Assembly: GCA_965372745.1 (NCBI GenBank)
Contig: CBDVDM010000002.1
Coordinates: 70,432 to 134,431 of the forward strand
Source: VRUG01 sp965372745
Lineage (GTDB): Bacteria; Planctomycetota; Phycisphaerae; Sedimentisphaerales; Anaerobacaceae
Reading direction: 5' to 3'
DNA length: 64,000 bases
The notes beneath the pieces are model-generated. The model did not search any database and had not been told where the DNA came from. It saw nothing but the letters and a program-made list of their open reading frames with translations. Positions within the stretch are counted from its first letter, which is position 1; the number at the start of each line of letters is the position of its first letter. This document shows positions 50,268 through 59,529 of this stretch, in pieces. A program made the translations under genes and the position numbers.

Positions 50268-52412
50268 TTACTTAAGATTTTTCATCTTTGAAATTTTTAT
50301 AGACTCTTTATTGTCTGCGACAGTCAGGGCATTGCCGTCCATATATTTCGGAACATCGACACCGAACATATCCAATACCGTCGGGCCTATGTCCATTAGT
50401 CTGGGTTTTTCAGTATTAATTTTTCGATTACAGAAAAGTACGCCCGGTACCAGCGATGGGTCGATACAGTGGTCGCCGCTCCAGGCTTTAGTGTTGTCAT
50501 GGAATATTTTGTCTGTTGTCTGGCCTACAGCGGTTTCCCATGATGCCCGGTAGCCTTTATTGTAGCCGACAATCAAATCCGGTGCCTCGGTTTTGTATGG
50601 GCCTTTAAAAACCTTTAATGCGTTGTAGACCTGTTTGATAGCGGCCTGACCGTTGTTGGGGTCGGTAAGTTTTGAAAGCTTTTCTGCAATTTCACTTCGC
50701 AGCTGTTCGGCCTGACTGCCTGACTCGACGATACCCTGAGATTCCCTGCCCTTTAGGTTCAGGTACATTCCGCTTAGACCAAGTGCAAAAGCCTTTGTTT
50801 GTGACCAGTCAATATTGGAGAGGTTTTTGGCGTTGCGGTTTTCTTCTTTAAGTTTAAGATAACCGTTTTCTTCAAGCCACCGGTTCAAATCGATGCCGTG
50901 ACGGAATGTATTAAAACCATGGTCTGAAATAATCATAAAGACGGTATCTTTATCATTACATTTGGCCATAGTTCTTGCGACAAGGTTATCCATTCTTTTA
51001 TACAGCTCTTCAATTACATTGCGGCCAGCAGGCTGCTCTCTTAATTTACGGGCGGGATGCTGCATGTCAATGTCACGCCAGAAGGTATGTTGAAGCCGGT
51101 CGGTACCATCAAAAACGCAGACACACAATCCCTGCCTGACCTTGTCCAGGGAATCAAAGAACATTTTTTCGCGTTCATTGTCTAAATCCAGACATTGCTC
51201 AATGAAGCTTTCGTCTACAAGAACTTTTTCATTAAGTGCCCAGCTGTCTTCAGCTAATCCGAGTGTTGCGAATGGGCCTTGTTTTTTGGCCAGGTAAGTT
51301 GAATAAACGCTCGGATAAGCGATTGGCATGACCGGTTTTTCAGGGTCGATGTTGATTGGCGTGACGTATAGCTCGAACTGCGGTTCGGTATTTTGCAGGA
51401 GAAATTTACATATACCCCTTACTTTTACACCGGGTGCCGCTTTGAATTCAACTTTTATCCAGTCAGTGTATTTATCTTTTTTGAGAATGTAGCTGTCACT
51501 GTTTATTCTAAGAATTGCGGTGTTACTGTCTTTTATAGTGACAGTAAAAGGTATTTTCAAAGTGCTGTTGTCTTTTCGGAGGGGATTCTCCGAGCCGATT
51601 AAATCAGTTTTTATCGTGCAGCCTTCTTTGGTAACGCAGAAACGTTCGCCGCCGGTATGTTCTGAGTCGCCATCGGTTTTTGTTGTATAGAAAGAAAACA
51701 TTCCCTGAGTGCCTCGCAGGTCCGGTACGCACATAGCGGAAAGCTGAACACCTCTGAACTTTTCCGGCGGGAACGTAATAGGTACTCGGAGCACACTGCT
51801 GAATACACCGTGTTCGCCTAAGGTTTTCCAGAAAGGCTTTGCTTTTCTGAGCAGACGAATATCAGCTTTACCTAATGGGAACTGATATTTGCCCAAATTA
51901 AGTACCCGGCGTGGGCCTCGAATGTCTACTGAACTGAGTTTTATAGAGTAGGTTTTCTTGTCGCGTGTCAGGAAATCGAAAATATTGTGCTTGCCGGGAT
52001 TTACGCCGGTCTGGAACGATGACCATGCAACAGGTGACATTGATGGTGTGGTAGTAGCCAGAGATTTGAAGCAGCCCGTATCGCGCAGCTTTGCCAGGTT
52101 TGGAAGTTTGCCTTCCTGAAGATATTTTTCCGTCAGGGCATGGTCCATTCCGTCCAGGCCGAGGATAACGAATTTTTTGACCCTGCTTTTGGCAAATGCG
52201 CGGCGATGCCGAATTGAGCGGATAAGATACCGCATCGGCCATGTAAAAAGTGCCAGCATCGCCGAAAGCACTGCTGTAAACATAACCAGAAATGAGCCCA
52301 TCACCGCAAAGCCCGCTCCCGGGCCGATATAGGCATGTGCCCGGCATGGGATGGCCAGAACGATAAAAACCGCCATGACCAGTATCTTGATATTTTTGTT
52401 TCTCAGATTCAT
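50268..52412 (-). CDS. Alkaline-phosphatase-superfamily protein, membrane-anchored
   Basis: A 714-residue protein with a signal-like first helix (ILVMAVFIVLAIPCRAHA), a second helix (~33-60) with YIGPGAGFAVMGSFL, then an AP-family domain: VKKFVILGLDGMDHALTEKY, SPVAWSSFQTGVNPGKHNIF, RLQHTFWRDID and MIISDHGFNTFRHGIDL. The middle insertion (~230-330) is shared with the next gene, so they are tandem paralogues of similar size. It is transcribed away from the cysD promoter, sharing a 207-bp divergent region. A two-metal hydrolase facing the periplasm is expected. Confidence 0.82.
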   Translation of the reverse strand: MNLRNKNIKILVMAVFIVLAIPCRAHAYIGPGAGFAVMGSFLVMFTAVLSAMLALFTWPMRYLIRSIRHRRAFAKSRVKKFVILGLDGMDHALTEKYLQEGKLPNLAKLRDTGCFKSLATTTPSMSPVAWSSFQTGVNPGKHNIFDFLTRDKKTYSIKLSSVDIRGPRRVLNLGKYQFPLGKADIRLLRKAKPFWKTLGEHGVFSSVLRVPITFPPEKFRGVQLSAMCVPDLRGTQGMFSFYTTKTDGDSEHTGGERFCVTKEGCTIKTDLIGSENPLRKDNSTLKIPFTVTIKDSNTAILRINSDSYILKKDKYTDWIKVEFKAAPGVKVRGICKFLLQNTEPQFELYVTPINIDPEKPVMPIAYPSVYSTYLAKKQGPFATLGLAEDSWALNEKVLVDESFIEQCLDLDNEREKMFFDSLDKVRQGLCVCVFDGTDRLQHTFWRDIDMQHPARKLREQPAGRNVIEELYKRMDNLVARTMAKCNDKDTVFMIISDHGFNTFRHGIDLNRWLEENGYLKLKEENRNAKNLSNIDWSQTKAFALGLSGMYLNLKGRESQGIVESGSQAEQLRSEIAEKLSKLTDPNNGQAAIKQVYNALKVFKGPYKTEAPDLIVGYNKGYRASWETAVGQTTDKIFHDNTKAWSGDHCIDPSLVPGVLFCNRKINTEKPRLMDIGPTVLDMFGVDVPKYMDGNALTVADNKESIKISKMKNLK

Positions 52413-52537
52413 TGGTATCAACTTTGAGATTTACCAAACCGCACCTTATCATTCATAGGGACTTAAAGCAAGTGTTTTGTATTGTACATTACCACTTATT
52501 GTGTGTTGATGTGTGTGGCAATTTCGTCCGTTTTCAT

Positions 52538-52565
52538 TTGACAAAGCCTATAAATCACATATAAT
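52538..52565 (+). promoter_or_regulatory. Consensus sigma-70 promoter of the cysD operon
   Basis: TTGACA (52538-52543), 16-bp spacer, TATAAT (52560-52565): both boxes are perfect. It lies 54 bp before the cysD ATG, with GGGAG as ribosome site. It suggests strong, housekeeping-sigma transcription. Confidence 0.85.
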
Positions 52566-52619
52566 AAAAAGTCTTAGTGAAGAGTAAGTCCTGGTGTAAA
52601 TATTGGGAGTGTCCTTGAG

Positions 52620-53432
52620 ATGGAGTCAAATTTGAGTCAGCTGGACAAGTTGGAAAATCAGAGTATTTTCATTATCAGAGAGGCCTATAGTCAGTTCAAA
52701 AAGGTGTCAATACTCTGGTCAATAGGCAAGGATTCTACGACTCTTCTCTGGCTTGTCAGGAAGGCCTTTTTTGGCAAGGTTCCTTTCCCTGCTCTTCATA
52801 TCGATACGACATACAAGTTCAAGGAGATTTATGCTTTCAGGGAAAAATATGCAAAAGAGTGGGGCCTGAATCTTATCATCGCCAAAAATGAAGAGGCGCT
52901 GGAAAAAGGTGTTTGTCCGGATAAGGGAAAATTTCAGTGCTGCAATGAGCTTAAGACCGTTGCGTTGAAAAAGGCTATTGCAGAGAGAGGTTTTAGGGCT
53001 TTGTATCTTGGAATTCGCAGGGACGAGCACGGTATCAGGGCGAAGGAAAGGGTTTTTAGTCCGCGTGATGAGGATTTTGAGTGGGATTACAAGAACCAGC
53101 CGCCTGAATTGTGGGACCAGTACAAGACCAAAGCTACCGAAGAAGAGCATTTAAGAGTGCATCCTCTGCTCGGATGGAGAGAGATTGATATCTGGGAGTA
53201 TATCAAACGTGAAAATATCCCTGTGTGCGAACTTTATTATGCAAAGAACGGTAAACGGTTCCGCTCTATCGGATGCGAGACCTGTTGTGGCCCGATTGAT
53301 TCAGATGCTGATACTATCGATAAGATTATAGAGGAGCTTAAAACCACGAAAATATCTGAGAGAAGCGGGCGCGCACAGGACAAAGAAGACGATTACATGA
53401 TGCAGAAATTAAGGTCGTTGGGATATATGTGA
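52620..53432 (+). CDS. cysD: Sulfate adenylyltransferase subunit 2 (CysD type)
   Basis: CysD with the GTPase CysN adenylates sulfate to APS. The 270-residue ATP pyrophosphatase keeps the P-loop as SIGKDS at 34-39, PFPALHIDTTYKFKEIYAFR, KGKFQCCNELKTVAL, LGIRRDEHGIRAKERVFSPR and the C-terminal SERSGRAQDKEDDYMMQKLR. It is about 30 residues shorter than the E. coli protein. It begins an operon with a DUF2061 gene (one base between) and cysN. APS kinase and APS/PAPS reductase genes are not in the window, so whether APS serves assimilation or sulfation is open. Confidence 0.9.
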   Translation: MESNLSQLDKLENQSIFIIREAYSQFKKVSILWSIGKDSTTLLWLVRKAFFGKVPFPALHIDTTYKFKEIYAFREKYAKEWGLNLIIAKNEEALEKGVCPDKGKFQCCNELKTVALKKAIAERGFRALYLGIRRDEHGIRAKERVFSPRDEDFEWDYKNQPPELWDQYKTKATEEEHLRVHPLLGWREIDIWEYIKRENIPVCELYYAKNGKRFRSIGCETCCGPIDSDADTIDKIIEELKTTKISERSGRAQDKEDDYMMQKLRSLGYM

Positions 53433-53433
53433 T

Positions 53434-53739
53434 ATGAAGGATGCTCACCGTCGTTCAATTCTAAAAGCAGTCAGCTATAGAGTGTTCGCTGCTGTTGTTA
53501 CTATGACGATTGTCTTTGCCTTTACCCGCAAAATTGCCCTTTCATTGGGAGTGGGGCTTGTTGAGGCGGTGGCGAAGATAATTTGTTATTACTTTCATGA
53601 AAGATTATGGTCTTTTATAAAAATAGGGAAAAAGGAGCATCCGCTGTCAGAGCTTCCGGTTGAAAAACCCTTGAAAGAAAAGGATATGGAGATAATCAGG
53701 AAGAAATTAAAAGAGTTGGGATATATCAGTGGGGATTGA
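53434..53739 (+). CDS. DUF2061 membrane protein
   Basis: A 101-residue protein with two membrane helices (SYRVFAAVVTMTIVFAFTRK and LSLGVGLVEAVAKIICYYFH) followed by ERLW, the DUF2061 signature, and a charged cytosolic tail ending KKLKELGYISGD. DUF2061 proteins are known to occur next to sulfate-activation genes, without proven function; a membrane dock for CysDN is one possibility. It is packed tightly between cysD and cysN (one-base gaps), so it must be co-translated with them. Confidence 0.85.
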   Translation: MKDAHRRSILKAVSYRVFAAVVTMTIVFAFTRKIALSLGVGLVEAVAKIICYYFHERLWSFIKIGKKEHPLSELPVEKPLKEKDMEIIRKKLKELGYISGD

Positions 53740-53740
53740 T

Positions 53741-54970
53741 ATGGATGTATTAAGCTTTGTTATAGTAGGTCACGTTGACCACGGTAAATCGACATTAATC
53801 GGCAGACTTCTTTACGATACGGATTCACTTGCTCCTGATAAAATCGAGGAGATTAAAAAGGCATCCCAAGGGCAGGGCAAAAGGACCGAGTTTGCGTATC
53901 TGCTTGACCATCTGGAGGAAGAACGCAAACAGGGAATAACAATTGATACTACTCAGGTTTTCTTTAAAACCGATAAAAGGCATTATGTGATAATCGATGC
54001 TCCCGGCCATGTCGAGTTTGTTAAGAACATGATTACCGGTGCCAGCCAGGCTGAAGCTGCCGTTTTGATTGTTGATGTTGCAGAAGGTGTCAAAGAGCAG
54101 ACCAGGCGTCACTCATATATGTTATCGCTTCTGGGTTTGAAACAGGTGATTGTTGTGCTCAATAAAATGGATATGGTTGATTTTAGTGAAGAGCGTTTCA
54201 ATGCTGTCAAAAACGATGTGGCTGAATGGCTTAAGTCAATCAATATCAAACCGAGTGAGTATATTCCTATTTCAGCAATTGAAGGTGACAATGTAGCAGG
54301 TAAGAGCGAAAACATGAGTTGGTATGCAGGCCAGACATTTTTAGAGAGTATGGACACATTGCAGAACAAACAATTGCCGGAAGATGAGCCTCTGATTTTT
54401 CCGATTCAGGATGTATATAAAATTGATGAAAAAAGAATTAACGTTGGCAGAGTGGAATCCGGTGTTATTGAAAAGGGGCAGGAGGTGAAAATTCTGCCGA
54501 CAGGACAGGTGACAAAAGTTAAAACAATTGAAAAGTTTCTCGATAATACAGACAAAGCGGTTGCCAGCGAAAGTATCGGCATGACAACTACGGATTCCGT
54601 TTTTCTCGACCGCGGTAATATAGTTTGTACTCCCGGTTCAGAGCCGGTAATAACAGATACGATTTCGGCTAATATTTTCTGGATGACCAAACGTGACTTC
54701 AATAGGGATTTAAAATTGACATTACGCTGTGCCACACAGCAGGCAAGCTGTAAGATAGAGAAAATCAACAAAAGGATTAATTCTTCAACACTTGAGGTCA
54801 TTGATGAAGATTCGGATACGATCAAAAATCTTGAGGTCGCCGAAGTTATCATCAGGCCCAAAAAGCCTATAGCTGTCAAGGACTTCAACGATGTTCAGGA
54901 ATTAGGACGGTTTGTTCTTGTTCATGATGAAAACATCTGTGCCGGCGGGATAATTACCACGGAGAGCTAA
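53741..54970 (+). CDS. cysN: Sulfate adenylyltransferase subunit 1 (CysN-type GTPase)
   Basis: The GTPase that drives APS formation by CysD. It is 409 residues, at the short end for CysN, with no fused APS kinase. G motifs: GHVDHGKST at 10-18, DAPGH at 87-91 and NKMD at 142-145, then EF-Tu-like beta domains (~205-405) with RINVGRVESGVIEKGQE and FVLVHDENICAGGIITTE. I start it at ATG 53741, directly after the DUF2061 stop; a GTG at 53729 is less likely. It is followed six bases later by an AP-superfamily gene. Confidence 0.9.
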   Translation: MDVLSFVIVGHVDHGKSTLIGRLLYDTDSLAPDKIEEIKKASQGQGKRTEFAYLLDHLEEERKQGITIDTTQVFFKTDKRHYVIIDAPGHVEFVKNMITGASQAEAAVLIVDVAEGVKEQTRRHSYMLSLLGLKQVIVVLNKMDMVDFSEERFNAVKNDVAEWLKSINIKPSEYIPISAIEGDNVAGKSENMSWYAGQTFLESMDTLQNKQLPEDEPLIFPIQDVYKIDEKRINVGRVESGVIEKGQEVKILPTGQVTKVKTIEKFLDNTDKAVASESIGMTTTDSVFLDRGNIVCTPGSEPVITDTISANIFWMTKRDFNRDLKLTLRCATQQASCKIEKINKRINSSTLEVIDEDSDTIKNLEVAEVIIRPKKPIAVKDFNDVQELGRFVLVHDENICAGGIITTES

Positions 54971-54976
54971 AAAATT

Positions 54977-56251
54977 ATGGCAAATGCAAGGACAGTAATA
55001 ATCGGCTTGGACGGCGTGCCATTTGGCATGATTAAAGAATTCAGCGAAAATGGTGTTATGCCGAATACCGGCGAACTTATTTCGCAGGGAATCTTCAGGA
55101 AGATGGATTCTTCGATTCCTGAGGTTTCTTCAGTGGCATGGTCCTCGATGATAACCGGCAGTAATCCTGCCTGTCATGGTATATATGGTTTTATGGATTT
55201 ACAACCAGGCTCCTACAGGATGACCTTTCCGAATTTCAACAGTTTAAAAGCCACGCCTTTTTGGGAAAAGTGGAAGGGCAGGTCGGTTATAATCAATGTC
55301 CCCAGCACATATCCGGTACGGCAGATGAATGGAGTGCTCATATCCGGATTTGTTTCAATAGAGTTCGAAAAAAGTGTATATCCACAATCGCTGATACCAC
55401 AATTAAAGGATTTAGACTATCGGCTTGACGTCGATTCACAAAAAGCCCACGGTGATATGGATGCTTTTCTCGCAGACCTTGACAAAACTCTTGAGGCAAG
55501 GATTGAAGCTTACCGTTTTTTGTGGGAGACTCAGGACTGGCAGAGGTTCATGCTGGTCTTTACAGCTACCGACAGGCTTATGCATTTTTTGTGGGATGCT
55601 TATGAGAAAAGTGACCATAAGTATCATCAGGTATTTTTAGACCATTTCCGCAGGATTGATAAGGCGATCGGTGAGATAGCGGATAAATTAACTGATGACG
55701 ATTTGCTTGTTATACATTCCGACCATGGTTTTGAAAGGCTTGAACACGACGTTTATATCAATTATCCTCTTATGGAAGAAGGGCTGTTGCAGTTCAAGCA
55801 GAATGAGGATGCTGCAATGAGCAATATCTGTGCCGATACCAAAGCTTTTGCTCTGGACCCTGCACGGATTTATCTTAACCATAAAGGCAAATACCCGTGC
55901 GGAAGTGTCGAGCCGGCCCAGGCCGAGGAGCTTTTATCCAGGCTTGAAAATATTTTTGGTTCTCTGGAACGGGACGGCAAAAAAGTCATCAGGGATATCT
56001 ATCGCAAAGAACAAATCTTTGCAGGCCCATATCTTGATGATGCGCCGGATTTAACGTTGGTAGGGAACGAAGGTTTTAATCTAAAAGCCAGTGTCAAGAT
56101 GCAAAAGCTGTTTGATAAAGGTGTATTCACGGGTAAGCATACCCAGGATACCGCATTTCTTTTGATAAAGGGTTTGCCAGATGATTCGATTGTTCCTGAC
56201 AGGCCGGCAGTTTGGGATATAACAGGCATAATTGAAAAAAGTAAAATTTGA
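54977..56251 (+). CDS. Alkaline-phosphatase-superfamily protein, cytosolic form
   Basis: A 424-residue protein without signal peptide. AP-family motifs: TVIIGLDGVPFGMI, SSVAWSSMITGSNPACHGIY (nucleophile region), FTATDRLMHFLWDAY, HSDHGFERLEHDVYINYPLM and AKAFALDPARIYLNHKGKYP-like segments (TKAFALDPARIYLNHKG). It is a shorter relative of the two AP proteins encoded divergently. It is in the cysD-DUF2061-cysN transcript, so it probably acts on a sulfur-activation product or a related phospho-/sulfo-ester in the cytosol (inference); no close experimental precedent is known to me. Confidence 0.82.
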   Translation: MANARTVIIGLDGVPFGMIKEFSENGVMPNTGELISQGIFRKMDSSIPEVSSVAWSSMITGSNPACHGIYGFMDLQPGSYRMTFPNFNSLKATPFWEKWKGRSVIINVPSTYPVRQMNGVLISGFVSIEFEKSVYPQSLIPQLKDLDYRLDVDSQKAHGDMDAFLADLDKTLEARIEAYRFLWETQDWQRFMLVFTATDRLMHFLWDAYEKSDHKYHQVFLDHFRRIDKAIGEIADKLTDDDLLVIHSDHGFERLEHDVYINYPLMEEGLLQFKQNEDAAMSNICADTKAFALDPARIYLNHKGKYPCGSVEPAQAEELLSRLENIFGSLERDGKKVIRDIYRKEQIFAGPYLDDAPDLTLVGNEGFNLKASVKMQKLFDKGVFTGKHTQDTAFLLIKGLPDDSIVPDRPAVWDITGIIEKSKI

Positions 56252-56266
56252 GAAAGGAAAAATCCA

Positions 56267-57808
56267 ATGCAAAAATTATCAGGAATGGTTGTTCTTGGTT
56301 TATGTATGCTGATTTGTTTGACTGCAAGTTGTGCACATGCAGAGTATAAACTTCTCTGGTCGGATGAATTCGAAGCGGCATCGATAAACAAATCCAACTG
56401 GCAACATGAAGTTTATCCTGGTGTTGTCAGTAACGCTCAGCAGATTCAGTATTATACCGACAGGGCGGAAAACTCATTTATCAAGGATGGTTGTCTTGTT
56501 ATACAGACTGATAAGGAAAAGTATGATATTAGCAACTACACATCAGCCAGACTTAATACTTACGGCAGGTTCGCTCTTTTATATGGCAAGGTAGAGGCAA
56601 GAATCAAAATGCCCAGCGGTAAAGGCCTGCAATCGAAACTTTGGATGCTGCCGGTCGATTTAAAATACGGAGCCTGGGCAGCAAGCGGAGAGATTGATAT
56701 TGTTGAAGCTGCAGGGCAGAATCCCAAAGAAGTGACAGGCGGGATTTATTTTGGCGGTTTCGGTCCCGGCAGTGAACATGTTGACCAAAGTTACAGCGAT
56801 GGAACATCGGATTTTTCTGAAGACTTTCATATTTATACCATGGAATGGCAGCCTTATGAATTGCGATGGTATGTTGACGGAAAACTCTATGCTGCCCAGA
56901 ATGGCTGGTCTACAACAGGCGGTCCTTACCCTGCGCCGTTCGATAAACCTTTCTATCTTGGTTTGAATGTCTTGGCAGTCAAGGAAGTTGATGAGAATAT
57001 TTCATGGCCCCAGCAGATGCTCGTGGACTGGATTCGAGTTTATAAAATAGAAGGTGACAATAAAGCGCCTCAGATAAAAATCTTAAGTCCTGCTGACAAA
57101 ATAAAAACCAGCGGTGACATTGTTATAAAGGTCGAGGCCTCAGACCCTGAGGGTGAACTTGCAAAGGTGCAGTTTTATAAAGACGATGAATTGATTGGTG
57201 AAAGTAAACAGCCTCCTTACAGCTTTAATTGGCCCGGCGGTCTTGACGGCTGTTACAAGATAAGAGCAAAAGCGATTGATAAACAAGGCTATGTTCGTGC
57301 TGACAGTATTAATGTTGAGTATGGTATTGGCTGTCCACCCGAGCCGTTTCATGGAGAACCGTTTCAAATCCCAGGTAAAATAGAGGCAGAAGATTTTGAC
57401 AAAAGTCCCAAAGGCGATTCGTACTACGATACGGACCCGATGAATAATGGCGGTGCATATCGAAAGAATGTTGGTGTTGACATTCAGGCCTGCGATGAAG
57501 GAGGTTTTAATGTAGGCTGGATGTTAAAAGGTGAATGGATGCAGTATACCGTGGCGGTTGCTAAGGACGGTACTTATGATATAAGACTACGCGTGGCGTC
57601 TCCTAACGATGACTCCGGAGTTCATCTTGAATTTGGTGACGATAAGACGGAATCAGTGCCTGTCCCGAATACCGGCAGCTGGCAAAACTTTACAGACCTT
57701 GTTATACAGAATGTTCAGCTAAAGGCAGGTAAGCAGATAATGAAGGTTTTCGTTGATAAGGACGGTTTTAATCTGAACTATATAGAGATAACAGCATCAG
57801 AAGACTAA
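56267..57808 (+). CDS. Secreted GH16 beta-glucanase with Ig-like and CBM6 domains
   Basis: A 513-residue secreted enzyme. The signal peptide ends near CAHA-EYK. The GH16 domain (~27-262) has the laminarinase-type active site EIDIVE: E142 nucleophile, D144 and E147 acid/base. A bacterial Ig-like domain follows (~265-350: IKILSPADKIKTSGDIVIKV, FYKDDELIGESKQPPYSFNW) and then a CBM6-type carbohydrate-binding module (~368-510: GKIEAEDFDK, GWMLKGEWMQYTV). It should cleave beta-1,3-glucan. AAAGGAAAAA precedes the ATG. It follows the AP-family gene by 15 bp and may be co-transcribed with the sulfate genes. A two-way terminator follows. Confidence 0.9.
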   Translation: MQKLSGMVVLGLCMLICLTASCAHAEYKLLWSDEFEAASINKSNWQHEVYPGVVSNAQQIQYYTDRAENSFIKDGCLVIQTDKEKYDISNYTSARLNTYGRFALLYGKVEARIKMPSGKGLQSKLWMLPVDLKYGAWAASGEIDIVEAAGQNPKEVTGGIYFGGFGPGSEHVDQSYSDGTSDFSEDFHIYTMEWQPYELRWYVDGKLYAAQNGWSTTGGPYPAPFDKPFYLGLNVLAVKEVDENISWPQQMLVDWIRVYKIEGDNKAPQIKILSPADKIKTSGDIVIKVEASDPEGELAKVQFYKDDELIGESKQPPYSFNWPGGLDGCYKIRAKAIDKQGYVRADSINVEYGIGCPPEPFHGEPFQIPGKIEAEDFDKSPKGDSYYDTDPMNNGGAYRKNVGVDIQACDEGGFNVGWMLKGEWMQYTVAVAKDGTYDIRLRVASPNDDSGVHLEFGDDKTESVPVPNTGSWQNFTDLVIQNVQLKAGKQIMKVFVDKDGFNLNYIEITASED

Positions 57809-57844
57809 GCGGCATTTTTTTGAATGGCCTATTGTGATTAGTGA

Positions 57845-57876
57845 AAAAGGCAGGTTCATAAACGAGCCTGCCTTTG
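57845..57876. terminator. Bidirectional terminator between GH16 and GH30 genes
   Basis: Stem AAAGGCAGGTTC / GAGCCTGCCTTT (12 pairs with one G-T) with loop ATAAAC, flanked by A and T runs, between two convergent genes. Confidence 0.85.
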
Positions 57877-57898
57877 TTATTTATATGGGTTTTTGTGG

Positions 57899-59341
57899 TT
57901 AGTAGAGCAAAGTCATCATCGAGCGGGCTGGGCTGCTTAAGTTTGCCAGGGTATCGCCGATTTTAAGGTCAAAACAAACAGGTTTGCCGGTTCGATTCAT
58001 TACAACTACAGCGACTCGGCCATCGGTATTTTTAAATGCCGTCACCTCAAGGTCGTTATTGGTTGTTGAGCTTGCGATGCGCACGGCACCCGGGCGGATA
58101 TATTTGCTGAAATGGCCGAGATAATAATAAGAGTTCTCATATATAAGTTGATTGCGAACGGTATCTGCAATAATCGGTGCGTCGCACAAATTGTCGACAT
58201 GGTTTGGGCCGCCTCTTTCATCGAGTACAATGTTCCAGTCTATCCAGCCGACAGTCCAGTGGTTTAAGTCGCCGATGATGTCGTGTCCGTAGCGTTCACC
58301 GATACTCCAGTCATTTAAATGCACACCGCCTTCCTGACACCCCTCAGTGAAAAGCAGTTTTGTGTCAGGGAACGCCTGATGAACTTTGTCAAGGTTTTCA
58401 AACTGGTCGCCGGTGTACCAGTGAAATCCGACGCCCCAGACATACCTGGCAGTGTTTGGGTCGGATAGTATTGGTTCAGCACGCTCAAAGATAATGTCTT
58501 TATTATGGTCCCAGACGATGATTTTAACATCACCGAGGCCTTGTTTTTCAAGCGTAGGGCCAAGATGGTCTCTTACAAAAGCACCTTCTTCTTCAGCAGA
58601 CCAGATGCATGAGTCCCATGTCTGTGTGGCGGCAGGTTCGTTTTGTACTGTCAGGCCCCAGATTTTAATGCCTTGCTTTTCATATTCTTTAATGTATTTT
58701 GCGAAGTAGCGTGCCCACGTATCACGATATTTGGGCTTTAAACTACCTCCATTGTTCATCTGGCCGTTTGTTTTCATCCATGCAGGCGGCGACCATGGTG
58801 ATGAGATGAGCTTGAAGTCGGCACCGGGCACAGCCATTGCATCTTTCATAAGCGGTATCAGCCATCGCTTGTCACGTGAGATGTCGAAGTGTTTTAGTTC
58901 TGTGTCGCCATCCACTTCAGTGTACGCATAATTTCCAAGAGAAAAATCACAACTGTTGATATGAGTTCGACAGAGCGTATATCCGATACCTTCTTTAGGG
59001 TCGAAATAGGCCTTGATGGCTTCGCTGCGTTTGTCGGGACTCATTCTTGAAAGGGTATATGCGCTTGCCTCGGTAAAGGCGCCGCCGAAGCCTGTGATTG
59101 TTTGAAACGTTTTAGAATCATCTATCTCGATTGTGGCAGAAGACTTTGTGGTATTGGATGTCGAGAGCGTAACAGGTTTCTTGGCTGTCAGGCGGTTATT
59201 TGTGTCTTTAGCAGTCAGTATTATGGTTACCTTACGGTTTTGGTCGGCTTTGGCCATATCAGGCTCTTTACTTTTTGCGATTGCAGGTAGTGTAAATATA
59301 CATGTTATGAGAATTACAGTTGGTATAATTTTCTTAATCAT
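57899..59341 (-). CDS. Secreted GH30 glycoside hydrolase
   Basis: A 480-residue secreted protein with signal peptide MIKKIIPTVILITCIFTLPA. The GH30 TIM barrel has FGGAFTEASAYTLSRM, acid/base E235 in GLTVQNEPAATQTWDSC, and nucleophile E333 in LLFTEGCQEGGVHL, about 98 residues apart as usual. The C-terminal beta-domain ends with GDTLANLSSPARSM-type sequence. It is glucosylceramidase-like (GH30 subfamily 1 or 3), with beta-glucosidase or beta-1,6-glucanase as likely activities. ATG 59341 follows AGGAG. The LacI-type regulator is divergent 188 bp away. Confidence 0.9.
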   Translation of the reverse strand: MIKKIIPTVILITCIFTLPAIAKSKEPDMAKADQNRKVTIILTAKDTNNRLTAKKPVTLSTSNTTKSSATIEIDDSKTFQTITGFGGAFTEASAYTLSRMSPDKRSEAIKAYFDPKEGIGYTLCRTHINSCDFSLGNYAYTEVDGDTELKHFDISRDKRWLIPLMKDAMAVPGADFKLISSPWSPPAWMKTNGQMNNGGSLKPKYRDTWARYFAKYIKEYEKQGIKIWGLTVQNEPAATQTWDSCIWSAEEEGAFVRDHLGPTLEKQGLGDVKIIVWDHNKDIIFERAEPILSDPNTARYVWGVGFHWYTGDQFENLDKVHQAFPDTKLLFTEGCQEGGVHLNDWSIGERYGHDIIGDLNHWTVGWIDWNIVLDERGGPNHVDNLCDAPIIADTVRNQLIYENSYYYLGHFSKYIRPGAVRIASSTTNNDLEVTAFKNTDGRVAVVVMNRTGKPVCFDLKIGDTLANLSSPARSMMTLLY

Positions 59342-59529
59342 TTTTAACTCCTGTCGATGAATTTGGAAAGCAACACATTTTTTACTAAGAACCGGCATAC
59401 TACTATATATAGACTTTATTGCAAACAATTTTATTGCAACTATATTGTATATAAATGGTTTACATTATTGTGATAAGCTGTTAAAATATTTGAGATTGTT
59501 TTGATGTAATTATTATGTCGGAGGCGACT

